Assembly: GCA_964610885.1 (NCBI GenBank)
Contig: CAZSWR010000105.1
Span: forward strand, 1-11,087
Direction of reading: 5' to 3'
Length of the DNA: 11,087 bases
From: CAZSWR01 sp964610885
GTDB lineage: Bacteria; Bacteroidota; Ignavibacteria; Kapaibacteriales; UBA2268
The stretch's first letter is position 1, and every line of letters starts with the position of its first letter. The translations under genes and the position numbers were made by a program. The notes beneath the pieces were generated by a model. It was given only the letters and a program-made list of their open reading frames with translations. It ran no database searches and had not been told where the DNA came from. Positions 1 to 6,523 of this stretch are shown here, one piece after another.

Positions 1-276
1 GGCGGCATCATTGGCGGCATCTGGCATTTGCTCACGAAAAAGAAAAAAATTAACGCTATGCGCATCATCGCCCTCGGGCTGAAACCAGAATTCCAGAAAA
101 CTGGTATCGATGCCGTATTGTACAACGAGCTGGGCGAACGCGGCCACAAAGCCGGTATCATCGAAGGCGAGGCATCGTGGGTGCTCGAATGCAACGAAAT
201 GATGGTCCGCCAATTCTCCGGCACGATGAGCGGCGATATCTACCGCCGTTACAGACTCTACGACAAAGACTTATAA
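1..276 (+). CDS. GNAT-like N-acetyltransferase, 3' end (partial)
   Basis: The reading frame is open from the first base of the window, so this is the last 91 codons of a longer gene whose start lies outside; the TTG at 28 is not taken as a start. The visible part reads RIIALGLKPEFQKTGIDAVL, which matches the acetyl-CoA pyrophosphate-binding region of GNAT acetyltransferases (Q/R-x-x-G-x-D/G type loop followed by a helix). It continues with GEASWVLECNEMM and ends RRYRLYDKDL, a tail typical of a GNAT-like family often annotated only as hypothetical. Such enzymes transfer an acetyl group from acetyl-CoA to an amine; the substrate cannot be read from this fragment. The gene ends 50 bases before the PAP2 gene on the same strand, so co-transcription is possible. 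The family call rests on recognised motifs without an alignment. Confidence 0.7.
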   Translation, partial: GGIIGGIWHLLTKKKKINAMRIIALGLKPEFQKTGIDAVLYNELGERGHKAGIIEGEASWVLECNEMMVRQFSGTMSGDIYRRYRLYDKDL

Positions 277-289
277 TTAATAAATAATA

Positions 290-330
290 AACTGATTGAT
301 TCATTTATGCTCACGCGATCAGTTCGATGA
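290..330 (+). promoter_or_regulatory. Dyad and 7-codon leader ORF just upstream of the PAP2 start
   Basis: A perfect 7-base inverted repeat, AACTGAT (290-296) and ATCAGTT (318-324), lies two bases before the PAP2 ATG. There is no T run, so it is not a typical terminator. A short ORF, ATG at 307 to TGA at 328-330 (MLTRSVR), overlaps the PAP2 start as ATGA. No Shine-Dalgarno sequence is visible for the PAP2 gene, so translational coupling or RNA folding at the start site is conceivable. Either element could be chance in a 50-base AT-rich spacer. Confidence 0.25.
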
Positions 331-1181
331 CGACAATACGAATTAGAAACAACAGCAGTTATACCCTCGGGATTCTGCTGTTTTTATTTTTCATTTCCGC
401 GCAATGTTTCGCCCTTCCTTCGGATACGGGGTCGTGCCGCATTGGCCGCGACTTAGTGGGCGATCTGAAATCCTCTTGGTCTGATATGTGCTTCGTGGGC
501 GAGGACTTTATCAAACCCGGCTCGAAGGATGCCTTGCTTCTGGGCGGTAGCATCGTGGCCGTATCTGCCTCGATTCTCTGGGACAATGATGTCCGCGCTC
601 AATCATTCCGTTGGCATTCTTCCGGGGCCGATGACTTCTTCAGCGCGGCGAACAATGGCGGCGAAATCCTAATCCTCGGCGGATTCGCCGGCGGGATGTA
701 TTCGGTTGGCCTGCTGGCAGACGTACCGGAACTGCGCCGCACCGGAAGGCTCCTGCTCGAGGCATACTTAACTGGTGGCTTGGCCGTTACGATTACGAAA
801 TTCATCGTCGGGCGGGCGCGCCCATACAACGACTTGGGCAATGGAGACATTCGCTGGTTCCAATCTCAGGACGATTTCCAGTCCATGCCCTCCGGCCATA
901 CAGCTGTTGCATTCGCTACGGCCACAGTCCTCGCCGGGGTTATTGACCGCTGGTGGGCATACGTTCCTCTATACGCCGGAGCTTCGGCCGTGGGGATCAC
1001 GAGGATATACAAAGACAAACATTGGCTGTCCGACGTGATCATTGGGGCCACAATCGGCACCTACAGCGGCTTGAGCGTCCTGGCAGCCGACAAAAAAAGC
1101 TCGGGCAGCGCAAAGGCCGACCAGACAAAACTTGAATTGTACCCATCGCCGGGTGGCCTTGGCTTGGCTTTTAGGTTTTGA
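327..1181 (+). CDS. Exported PAP2-family phosphatase
   Basis: This 284-residue protein is a type 2 phosphatidic acid phosphatase (PAP2/haloperoxidase superfamily), which hydrolyses phosphomonoesters of lipids such as phosphatidate or isoprenyl diphosphates through a phosphohistidine intermediate. All three active-site motifs are present: K-x6-RP at K158-P166 (KFIVGRARP), PSGH at 188-191, and R-x5-H-x3-D at R226, H232 and D236. An N-terminal hydrophobic stretch (about 15-29, ending SAQCFA) looks like a signal peptide, and hydrophobic helices follow around 68-85, 112-131, 142-162, 194-207 and 234-253. The active site should therefore face the periplasm. The chain ends in an alternating, strand-like segment finishing LGLAFRF with a terminal Phe, which is odd for a plain PAP2 enzyme. 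ATG 327 is chosen because an in-frame stop lies at 297-299 and this start keeps the signal peptide. The substrate cannot be told from the sequence. Confidence 0.9.
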   Translation: MTTIRIRNNSSYTLGILLFLFFISAQCFALPSDTGSCRIGRDLVGDLKSSWSDMCFVGEDFIKPGSKDALLLGGSIVAVSASILWDNDVRAQSFRWHSSGADDFFSAANNGGEILILGGFAGGMYSVGLLADVPELRRTGRLLLEAYLTGGLAVTITKFIVGRARPYNDLGNGDIRWFQSQDDFQSMPSGHTAVAFATATVLAGVIDRWWAYVPLYAGASAVGITRIYKDKHWLSDVIIGATIGTYSGLSVLAADKKSSGSAKADQTKLELYPSPGGLGLAFRF

Positions 1182-1187
1182 AGTGGA

Positions 1188-1334
1188 TTGGAATATCAGC
1201 AAATCCCCAGGCCCCCTTTGGCAAATGGGGAAAAAGAAACAATTCACTAATATGTTGATAATATTAGATATAGGGATTTCTCGAGAACCCAAGGATTAAC
1301 CCGTGGGTTGCAACAGCGATACTTTTTCTGGCAG
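1188..1334 (+). repeat. 147-base intergenic repeat, copy A
   Basis: This stretch between the PAP2 and LolC/E-like genes matches the reverse complement of 5904-6050 over its full 147 bases, with roughly 70-75% identity when aligned by hand and almost no net gaps. The best blocks are the first ten bases, the TTGATAATATT core (1255-1265) and the last 15 bases, TACTTTTTCTGGCAG (1320-1334), which are identical in both copies. Three hairpins can be drawn: a C-rich one around 1212-1230 (CCCCCTTTG / CAAATGGGG), a perfect 7-base stem CTAATAT / ATATTAG (1247-1267), and a palindromic stem at 1288-1307 with arms CCCA / TGGG. No ORF or transposase is present. It looks like a dispersed non-coding repeat of MITE, REP or RNA-element type; its mobility and function are unknown. 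Confidence 0.75.
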
Positions 1335-1413
1335 GTTCTTATGGCTTCTATTGAGCAAAGAAAACAATTAGAAGCGAGGCTTAATTGATTTGGGAACATA
1401 GGACGAATACGAT

Positions 1414-2643
1414 ATGCACTTAGCAACCAGGATAGCAATCAGGTATGCACTGACCTTCCGGTCATTTCATTTTATCACGATTATTTCAATTATTTCAGCG
1501 GTCGGAATCATTGTCGGGACTTGCGCTCTTGTCTGCGTTATGTCGATTTTCAATGGCTTTCGTGAGTTCACCGAGCAACAATTAACCCAGATCGACCCGC
1601 ACATACGCATTTCGGCTGCGCGCGGGGCCTCCATGGACTCTGCCGATTCGATTGCGAGTGTGATCGAATCGCTCGAAGGCGTCAGCGCTGCCGTTCCGAA
1701 CACACAGGGCCGGATCGCTGTCCTCCGCCGTGGGAACCTGCAAGTGGCTCAATTAATCGGAATTGACTATTCTGGACTGGCGCGATTGTCGGCTATTCCT
1801 AAATCAGTTATCGACGGATATTACTCGGGAAGCGTTTCCGAAGATACGCCTTCGCTACTGATTGGCGCGTTGCTTGCGAACAATTTGCAGCTGGCCCCGA
1901 GGGACACGGTTTCCTTGGTGTCTCCCCTGCTCATCGAATCGTCTATCAAGAGTTTCCGCCCGAGTTTCGGCCTTAGGGCTGCGATTAGCGGCATTTTCTA
2001 TTGCAATGCGAAGGAATACGACGAATCGTACATCTATACGGACAGGCGGACGGCCAACAGGTTGCTATCCGTCTCGAGCAATTCGGCCAATTCGATAGAC
2101 ATACGTTTGAAAGATATTGAAAATACAGAATCCACAAAAGGGAAAATTTGCGACAAATTCCCCGAACTGAAGGCCGAGACCTGGTACGACCTGCATAGCG
2201 ATTTATATAATATAATGAAAATGGAGCGGCTCAGCACTTTCGTTGTCATCGGTTTGATTGTGATGATTGCCGTTTTCAATATTTTCGCTTCGATGACGAT
2301 GACGGTAGTCGAAAAGCAGCGCGACATTGCTGTGATGAAGGCGATTGGCGCCAGGACATCATTGATCAGGCGCGTCTATATGACCCAAGGGCTGCTCGTC
2401 GGGTGCATCAGCACGGTTATCGGCGTCGGGTTGGGGCTTGCGCTTTGCTACGGGCAGATTCGCTACGGTTGGATTGGTTTGGACGGACAGAAATTCATTG
2501 TCGAGGCATTGCCCGTCGCCGTGGACTTCGGAGATGTCATTTCGACAGCTGTATTTTCATTGGTATTATCGACGCTTGCAGCAGTATTTCCGGCCAGGAA
2601 AGCCGCCGAATCGACAATTATGCAAGGCATACGCAACGAGTAG
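1414..2643 (+). CDS. LolC/LolE-like ABC transporter permease
   Basis: This 409-residue protein has the layout of LolC/LolE lipoprotein-release permeases (MacB_PCD plus FtsX domains). One membrane helix lies near the N-terminus (about 20-45), then comes a periplasmic domain of about 225 residues (46-272), then three C-terminal helices (about 274-298, 323-347, 371-393). The N-terminal run TRIAIRYAL is typical of this family, as is the cytoplasmic coupling segment EKQRDIAVMKAIGA (300-313) that contacts the ATPase; the end, FPARKAAESTIMQGIRNE, corresponds to the usual PA-x-A...P-x-alR-x-E ending. In the Lol pathway the complex extracts lipoproteins from the inner membrane for transfer to LolA. 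No LolD ATPase gene lies next to it, so the partner must be encoded elsewhere. AGGA at 1400-1403, ten bases before the ATG, may be the ribosome site. The gene could instead belong to a related export permease of the same superfamily. Confidence 0.85.
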   Translation: MHLATRIAIRYALTFRSFHFITIISIISAVGIIVGTCALVCVMSIFNGFREFTEQQLTQIDPHIRISAARGASMDSADSIASVIESLEGVSAAVPNTQGRIAVLRRGNLQVAQLIGIDYSGLARLSAIPKSVIDGYYSGSVSEDTPSLLIGALLANNLQLAPRDTVSLVSPLLIESSIKSFRPSFGLRAAISGIFYCNAKEYDESYIYTDRRTANRLLSVSSNSANSIDIRLKDIENTESTKGKICDKFPELKAETWYDLHSDLYNIMKMERLSTFVVIGLIVMIAVFNIFASMTMTVVEKQRDIAVMKAIGARTSLIRRVYMTQGLLVGCISTVIGVGLGLALCYGQIRYGWIGLDGQKFIVEALPVAVDFGDVISTAVFSLVLSTLAAVFPARKAAESTIMQGIRNE

Positions 2644-2665
2644 CGGTATTATTCATTCGAAAAAC

Positions 2666-2689
2666 ACTTTAAGTTCAAAAGTTTTTTTT
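2666..2689 (+). terminator. Weak putative terminator after the LolC/E-like gene
   Basis: A short stem ACTTT / AAAGT (2666-2670 and 2678-2682) is followed directly by a run of eight T. The stem is only five pairs and mostly A-T, so termination may be inefficient. The rest of the gap up to 2814 is strongly AT-rich and includes ATTAATAA / TTATTAAT arms, and would suit a promoter for the protease gene, but no convincing -35/-10 or Bacteroidota TAnnTTTG box was found. Confidence 0.35.
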
Positions 2690-2814
2690 GGATTATTAAT
2701 AAATTATCAATAATTTTATTTTGTTATTAATCTGCTGCACAAATAATAATTACTGCAAGTGATATATTGTTTTGCAAATTGATTGTATTTTTTCAGTGTA
2801 AACAAAGGGAATCC

Positions 2815-5800
2815 ATGAAAACCACACTTTTGTTTGTTCTTTTGCTCATAGTAACATCATCGGCCTTCGCAATCGAACCGATCGTCCGAGCGGACGGTTC
2901 AGTCTTGCTTTCGCGCCCAGCCGGCGCCTCGATCGAGAGTCGGACGGCGATGGTCTCCGGTTCGTCATCAGCATTTTTCAAAGATTTCTCCAAGAAATTT
3001 GGCGATTGCTCCATCGTTATTGATAAAAATTCGGGCAATGCCAAAGCAATACTATGCAATCCAATCGCGATAGCCGACCAGAACGCAGGCCGCGATGAAA
3101 TCCGTTTGGCCGCCGACAAATTCCTTGCCGAGAACCAATCGCTGCTCAATATTGATTTCAAAAATCTGCGTTTCGCAGCTGCCGATAAATTTGGCGGCAC
3201 TTGGTATGTTTTCTACAAGCAATATTTGGACGGCTACAAAATCGAATACTCGAACATTACGCTTCGCATCACCAACGGCAGCACAGGAATGATTACGATG
3301 AATTACTACCCGTCGGCTAACATTTCCGAGGCCCAAGGCGTGGCGGGAAGCCCACGACCCGACTACGAGAAATCGGCAACTTTCGGGCTAAAGTATCCAA
3401 CCGAGAAAATTCAGATGGTGCAGAGCATTTACAAGGCAAAAATCGTCCCCACCGAAACGGCGACGGGCACGGTTTTCAGAAAAGTGTTAGTCATCCCAGT
3501 CAGAATTAAAAACAGTTTACAGTCCTATACCTCATACGTCGCGGTGGACAATGGAGACTTGCTCTCCAGAAGGAACGAATTGCTTTCCGAACGGACAGTA
3601 AGCGTTTCGGGCACTGTTCGGATGGAGAACCCAACAATTCCAGCCGTCAAAGTCCCCTTCCAAGACATAGGTATTACCTCGACCGGCGCGCCGGCTTATA
3701 CCGATTTGCAAGGCAATGCGACACTGCCCACAAGCTATTCCGGCACTATGGATTTGATGATGAACGGACTTAAAACATCAATCTCATATATGAATTCCGA
3801 ATACGATTACGAAACTCCATCGAAGACTGTTCAGGTCCAATCGATTGGCAATCAGAATATATCTATTGGCGATGACATGGCCGATTTGGGCACACGCACC
3901 GTCTTCTACCATGCCAACTACTTCGTGGACTTCGTTAAAGCGCTCGATCCGGCCTGTCCCGGCTTGGACAAAACAATGCCAATCGAGATACAGAATTACT
4001 ATGATGAACAATATGGGGCAAATGCTTTCTATTCTCCCAGAGACGATAAAATTGCTTTTACTTGTGTAAGCAATAACCAATACGCATTCACCGAATGCCC
4101 GGACGTATTGTATCACGAATATGGCCATGCTGTGAATAATTATATTTACAAAATGGTTTACGAAGACGGGCTTACTAACGCAACAGTAAATGAATCATTT
4201 GCCGATATTATGGCATCTTGCATCACCGACAATTCTATACTCGGATTGGGCCACGACCGACAGGACCCAAGCAACGAAATCCGTAACTGCAAGAATACAA
4301 GAAAATATCCGCAAGACATGATCGAGGAAAGCCATAACGACAGCATGATTCTTACCGGTGCTTTCTGGGATTTGCGCGAAATGAAGGATATTGATTACTA
4401 CAGGAATCTCTCACACAAAGTCCGCTATGCTCGAGTGGACGGAATCGACGCAGGTGATTGTTTTATGAGGATTTTCCTCGAAACGCTTTACGCCGACGAC
4501 AACGACGGGAACATTCTCAATGGCACGCCGAATATGCCTCTTATCGTCAAAGCATTCAATGATCACAATATCGGCACGTCGCTGTTTGTTTCCACAAAAA
4601 TTTCTCATGCGAAGTTGCCATCGACTTCGGACACATTGAACGCATACAAAACAACGCTCAATGTGGCTCCTGGCAGCTTTGTCGGTTTGCCCATTCAAAT
4701 TGAATCGGTGAACATTAACTACTATACAAATTGGAATAAGAATATTTGCAGAATAGCATCAACCAAGATTGGCGATAATTATTCTGCCCTTATCCCTGCG
4801 CAAAGGCCCGGAACGCTCGTTTACTACTGGTTCCAGGTGATAACTTCGGTCGATACTGTATATTACTACGAATACAAAGAATCCTCGAAACCATACACCT
4901 TCATGGTGGGCTACACCAAAGTGTACGATGAGCCAATGGACATGAATCAATGGACACTTGGCCTGCCCTATGAATACAAAGCGAACGATATTAGTTGGGA
5001 ATACGCAGTTCCTGAAGAGATCTCGTTTATTTATGATGGAATTGACTTCAATATGCAACCAAGAGGCGGCGCGAATGGAAGCTCGGACAAATGCTTGGTT
5101 ACCGGTGCTTACAGCGCTGATGGGCCTATGGATGTCCAAAAATTCCCCGCCGGCACTATTACAGCCGAAAGCCCCAACTATGCGCTAAACACATACAAAC
5201 ACCCGGTACTGTCCTTAGACTACTGGTTCAAGGCAAAACGTTTCTATCCTGACCTCTACACATCCCAACCGCCGGAATTCTGGATTTCCGCTTCGAGCGA
5301 TGGTTACGGCTGGGAAACAGTTCACAGCGCGTACCGCGACACAACAGCCGGATGGAACAATATGCTCATTGATTTGTCTAAATACGGGCAAAACGTTAAA
5401 TTCAGATTCGCTTTGCGTTCCGGCGGCATGGTGTATTCCAACAGCGAACTGTATTTGCTCTTCGTCCTGACGAAATGCCTTATCGACAATATTGCAATTT
5501 ACGACTCCAAATACGAATACAATCCGGCCAGCGAAGACCTGCAGAACAATGATTTCGTTACTGTTTCGCCACAGCCGGCCGAGAACTACGTCAACTTCTC
5601 TTTCCCCGCCAACACGTCGTATCGCCTGAGGATCTCGAATCTATACGGCGAGCAAGTCTATATGGCTGAAAACGCAGCCAGTGGCGCCACGCGCGAGCAG
5701 TTCGTGTGGGACAGAACTTGCTCGAATGGCAACCAAGCTATGCCCGGTATTTATTTCTACGAAATTTTCACAGGTAGCGAATGCCTGAAAGGCAAGTTCG

Positions 5801-5817
5801 TGCTGAGCGGAAAATAA
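2815..5817 (+). CDS. Secreted FTP/M4-M36-like zinc metalloprotease with T9SS sorting domain
   Basis: The 1000-residue product is a secreted zinc endopeptidase. In order: signal peptide (1-19, ending SSAFA); propeptide with an FTP-like (fungalysin/thermolysin) section about 95-170; a carboxypeptidase-regulatory-like beta segment about 262-320; catalytic domain about 340-590; Ig-like domain about 598-700; jelly-roll-like sandwich about 705-900; T9SS type A sorting domain about 913-1000. Zinc ligands and catalytic Glu are seen in HEYGH (434-438) with the third ligand E460 in NESFAD; H507 in ESHNDS matches the thermolysin His231 acid. The propeptide probably keeps the enzyme inactive until export. 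The tail has PQPA (919-922) where PNPA is common, and ends with GIYFYEIF and a strand with Lys, as T9SS tails do. ATG 2815 is preferred over an upstream TTG at 2767 because it begins the signal peptide and has AAGGGA just before it. Substrate specificity is unknown; the choice between M4 and M36 is uncertain. Confidence 0.9.
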   Translation: MKTTLLFVLLLIVTSSAFAIEPIVRADGSVLLSRPAGASIESRTAMVSGSSSAFFKDFSKKFGDCSIVIDKNSGNAKAILCNPIAIADQNAGRDEIRLAADKFLAENQSLLNIDFKNLRFAAADKFGGTWYVFYKQYLDGYKIEYSNITLRITNGSTGMITMNYYPSANISEAQGVAGSPRPDYEKSATFGLKYPTEKIQMVQSIYKAKIVPTETATGTVFRKVLVIPVRIKNSLQSYTSYVAVDNGDLLSRRNELLSERTVSVSGTVRMENPTIPAVKVPFQDIGITSTGAPAYTDLQGNATLPTSYSGTMDLMMNGLKTSISYMNSEYDYETPSKTVQVQSIGNQNISIGDDMADLGTRTVFYHANYFVDFVKALDPACPGLDKTMPIEIQNYYDEQYGANAFYSPRDDKIAFTCVSNNQYAFTECPDVLYHEYGHAVNNYIYKMVYEDGLTNATVNESFADIMASCITDNSILGLGHDRQDPSNEIRNCKNTRKYPQDMIEESHNDSMILTGAFWDLREMKDIDYYRNLSHKVRYARVDGIDAGDCFMRIFLETLYADDNDGNILNGTPNMPLIVKAFNDHNIGTSLFVSTKISHAKLPSTSDTLNAYKTTLNVAPGSFVGLPIQIESVNINYYTNWNKNICRIASTKIGDNYSALIPAQRPGTLVYYWFQVITSVDTVYYYEYKESSKPYTFMVGYTKVYDEPMDMNQWTLGLPYEYKANDISWEYAVPEEISFIYDGIDFNMQPRGGANGSSDKCLVTGAYSADGPMDVQKFPAGTITAESPNYALNTYKHPVLSLDYWFKAKRFYPDLYTSQPPEFWISASSDGYGWETVHSAYRDTTAGWNNMLIDLSKYGQNVKFRFALRSGGMVYSNSELYLLFVLTKCLIDNIAIYDSKYEYNPASEDLQNNDFVTVSPQPAENYVNFSFPANTSYRLRISNLYGEQVYMAENAASGATREQFVWDRTCSNGNQAMPGIYFYEIFTGSECLKGKFVLSGK

Positions 5818-5841
5818 TTATTCGATTCCGAACGATCTGAG

Positions 5842-5879
5842 AGAACCCATGACAATCGCGCCATGGGTTCTTTTTTTTT
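5842..5879 (+). terminator. Strong rho-independent terminator of the metalloprotease gene
   Basis: A perfect ten-base stem, AGAACCCATG (5842-5851) and CATGGGTTCT (5862-5871), with a ten-base loop is followed by nine consecutive T (5871-5879). It begins 24 bases after the protease stop codon. Confidence 0.93.
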
Positions 5880-5903
5880 GGGGTTCCGTATAATTTTAGG
5901 AGG

Positions 5904-6050
5904 CTGCCAGAAAAAGTAACTCTGTGCCATCCTATGGGTTAACCCGTAGGTTCGGCCCAATTCATATCTCCAATATTATCAATGTATTAGCAGAACCCTT
6001 TCTTTAGCCCCCTTTGAAAAAGGGAGTTGGGGGATTTGTCGATATTTCAA
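5904..6050 (-). repeat. 147-base intergenic repeat, copy B (inverted)
   Basis: Read on the minus strand, this is a second copy of the element at 1188-1334, of the same length and about 70-75% identical by hand alignment. Its boundaries are set by CTGCCAGAAAAAGTA at 5904-5918 (identical, inverted, to 1320-1334) and GATATTTCAA at 6041-6050. The same three hairpins can be drawn. The palindrome at 5931-5950 has arms CCTA / TAGG around GGGTT|AACCC, whereas copy A has CCCA / TGGG: one pair changed from T:A to C:G with pairing kept. The C-rich hairpin (CCCCCTTTG at 6009-6017 with AAAGGGAG-type arm) is also kept with wobble pairing. The element follows the protease terminator and contains no ORF. Confidence 0.75.
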
Positions 6051-6057
6051 CGATTTA

Positions 6058-6178
6058 CTGCGAGATACACAATGGGGCAAGCCCTACTGTTTCCAGGAAA
6101 TACTATTTCAACTGGCTCTTAGGTGGGTTGGTGCCAATACGCCTATAAAACACTCGCAGCAGAATCTCAAATAGTATT
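6058..6178. other. Gap segment with two interleaved inverted repeats
   Basis: Between copy B and the folded element at 6199 no gene is seen. Two perfect inverted repeats occur: CTGCGAG (6058-6064) with CTCGCAG (6153-6159), and AATACTATTT (6099-6108) with AAATAGTATT (6169-6178). They interleave rather than nest, so both cannot form together as a simple hairpin. This could be remains of a decayed mobile element or an RNA pseudoknot, or chance for the shorter pair. Confidence 0.3.
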
Positions 6179-6198
6179 CATCTCGCGAAAGAGTTTCT

Positions 6199-6278
6199 AA
6201 CCACCCCTGAAACCCATTGCTACGCAACGGTTTTCTTTCCCATCCTTGGCAAGGAGGAGATTAAAGGGGTGGTTTTTT
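6199..6278. repeat. 76-base folded intergenic element (three-arm structure)
   Basis: The ends form a perfect ten-base inverted repeat, AACCACCCCT (6199-6208) and AGGGGTGGTT (6265-6274). Inside are two further hairpins: CCATTGC-TAC-GCAACGG (6214-6230) and TCCTT-GGC-AAGGA (6243-6255). The single A-C mismatch in the first hairpin becomes a G-U pair on the minus-strand transcript, so the minus strand folds slightly better. On the plus strand the closing stem runs into six T (6273-6278), so it could also terminate transcription. The ACCACCCC / GGGGTGG ends and the TCCTCCTTG-type arm resemble dispersed repeats that I recall from other bacterial genomes. No coding potential was seen. Confidence 0.6.
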
Positions 6279-6438
6279 GAATTCCAATATTTTGCCCACA
6301 CAAAACGAAATTGAACCTCCTTTTTGCATCAAAGATATCAAAAGGCAGATAGTCCGCCATTTCGGCCCGACGCCAATCATTGCGGCGCCTCGAGCTAATT
6401 CACTGCAAATCAACAAAGTTATTAACAACTTTTAGAAA

Positions 6439-6460
6439 TTAACACAAAATTAACATTAAA
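6439..6460 (+). promoter_or_regulatory. Pho-box-like direct repeat upstream of the phosphate uptake genes
   Basis: TTAACA occurs at 6439-6444 and again at 6450-6455, exactly 11 bases apart, each followed by a five-base A-rich spacer (CAAAA, TTAAA). A third TTAACA lies out of phase at 6422-6427. Direct repeats with an 11-base period are the binding pattern of PhoB/PhoP response regulators, and TTAACA resembles the known Bacillus PhoP half-site. The site sits about 65-85 bases before the DUF47 start. A TTAATTTG at 6465-6472 differs by one base from the Bacteroidota -7 consensus TAnnTTTG. A role in phosphate-starvation control is inferred from pattern and position. An alternative reading is a dyad, ATTAAC (6449-6454) with GTTAAT (6464-6469). 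Confidence 0.5.
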
Positions 6461-6523
6461 TGCGTTAATTTGCATACGTAAGAAGTGCAATTTTGAAAAT
6501 ACATTTTTTAATAGAGAGGTTTT

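Noticed and set aside
28..276. Treating TTG 28 as a gene start
   Set aside because: The frame is open to the window edge and the acetyltransferase-like fold needs far more N-terminal sequence, so this is a truncated 3' end.
969..1438. Minus-strand ORFs across the PAP2 3' end and repeat copy A
   Set aside because: They overlap a well-supported gene or a diverging repeat and show no recognisable domain or ribosome site.
2695..2730. ATTAATAA / TTATTAAT dyad as an operator of the protease gene
   Set aside because: The arms are pure A/T in a strongly AT-rich spacer, where such dyads occur by chance.
2767..2814. TTG start 16 codons upstream in the metalloprotease frame
   Set aside because: The added residues (MFCKLIVFFQCKQRES) do not improve the product, whereas ATG 2815 begins a standard signal peptide and has a purine-rich ribosome site.
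6199..6274. tRNA gene suggested by the multi-arm fold
   Set aside because: There is no anticodon arm with a seven-base loop, no T-loop GTTCRANNC motif and no acceptor end; the closing stem is ten bases.
6199..6274. CRISPR array
   Set aside because: There is no series of identical repeats with regular spacers anywhere in the window.
5904..6278. Insertion sequence remnant with a transposase
   Set aside because: No frame in this gap encodes a recognisable transposase fragment, so only non-coding repeats are reported.
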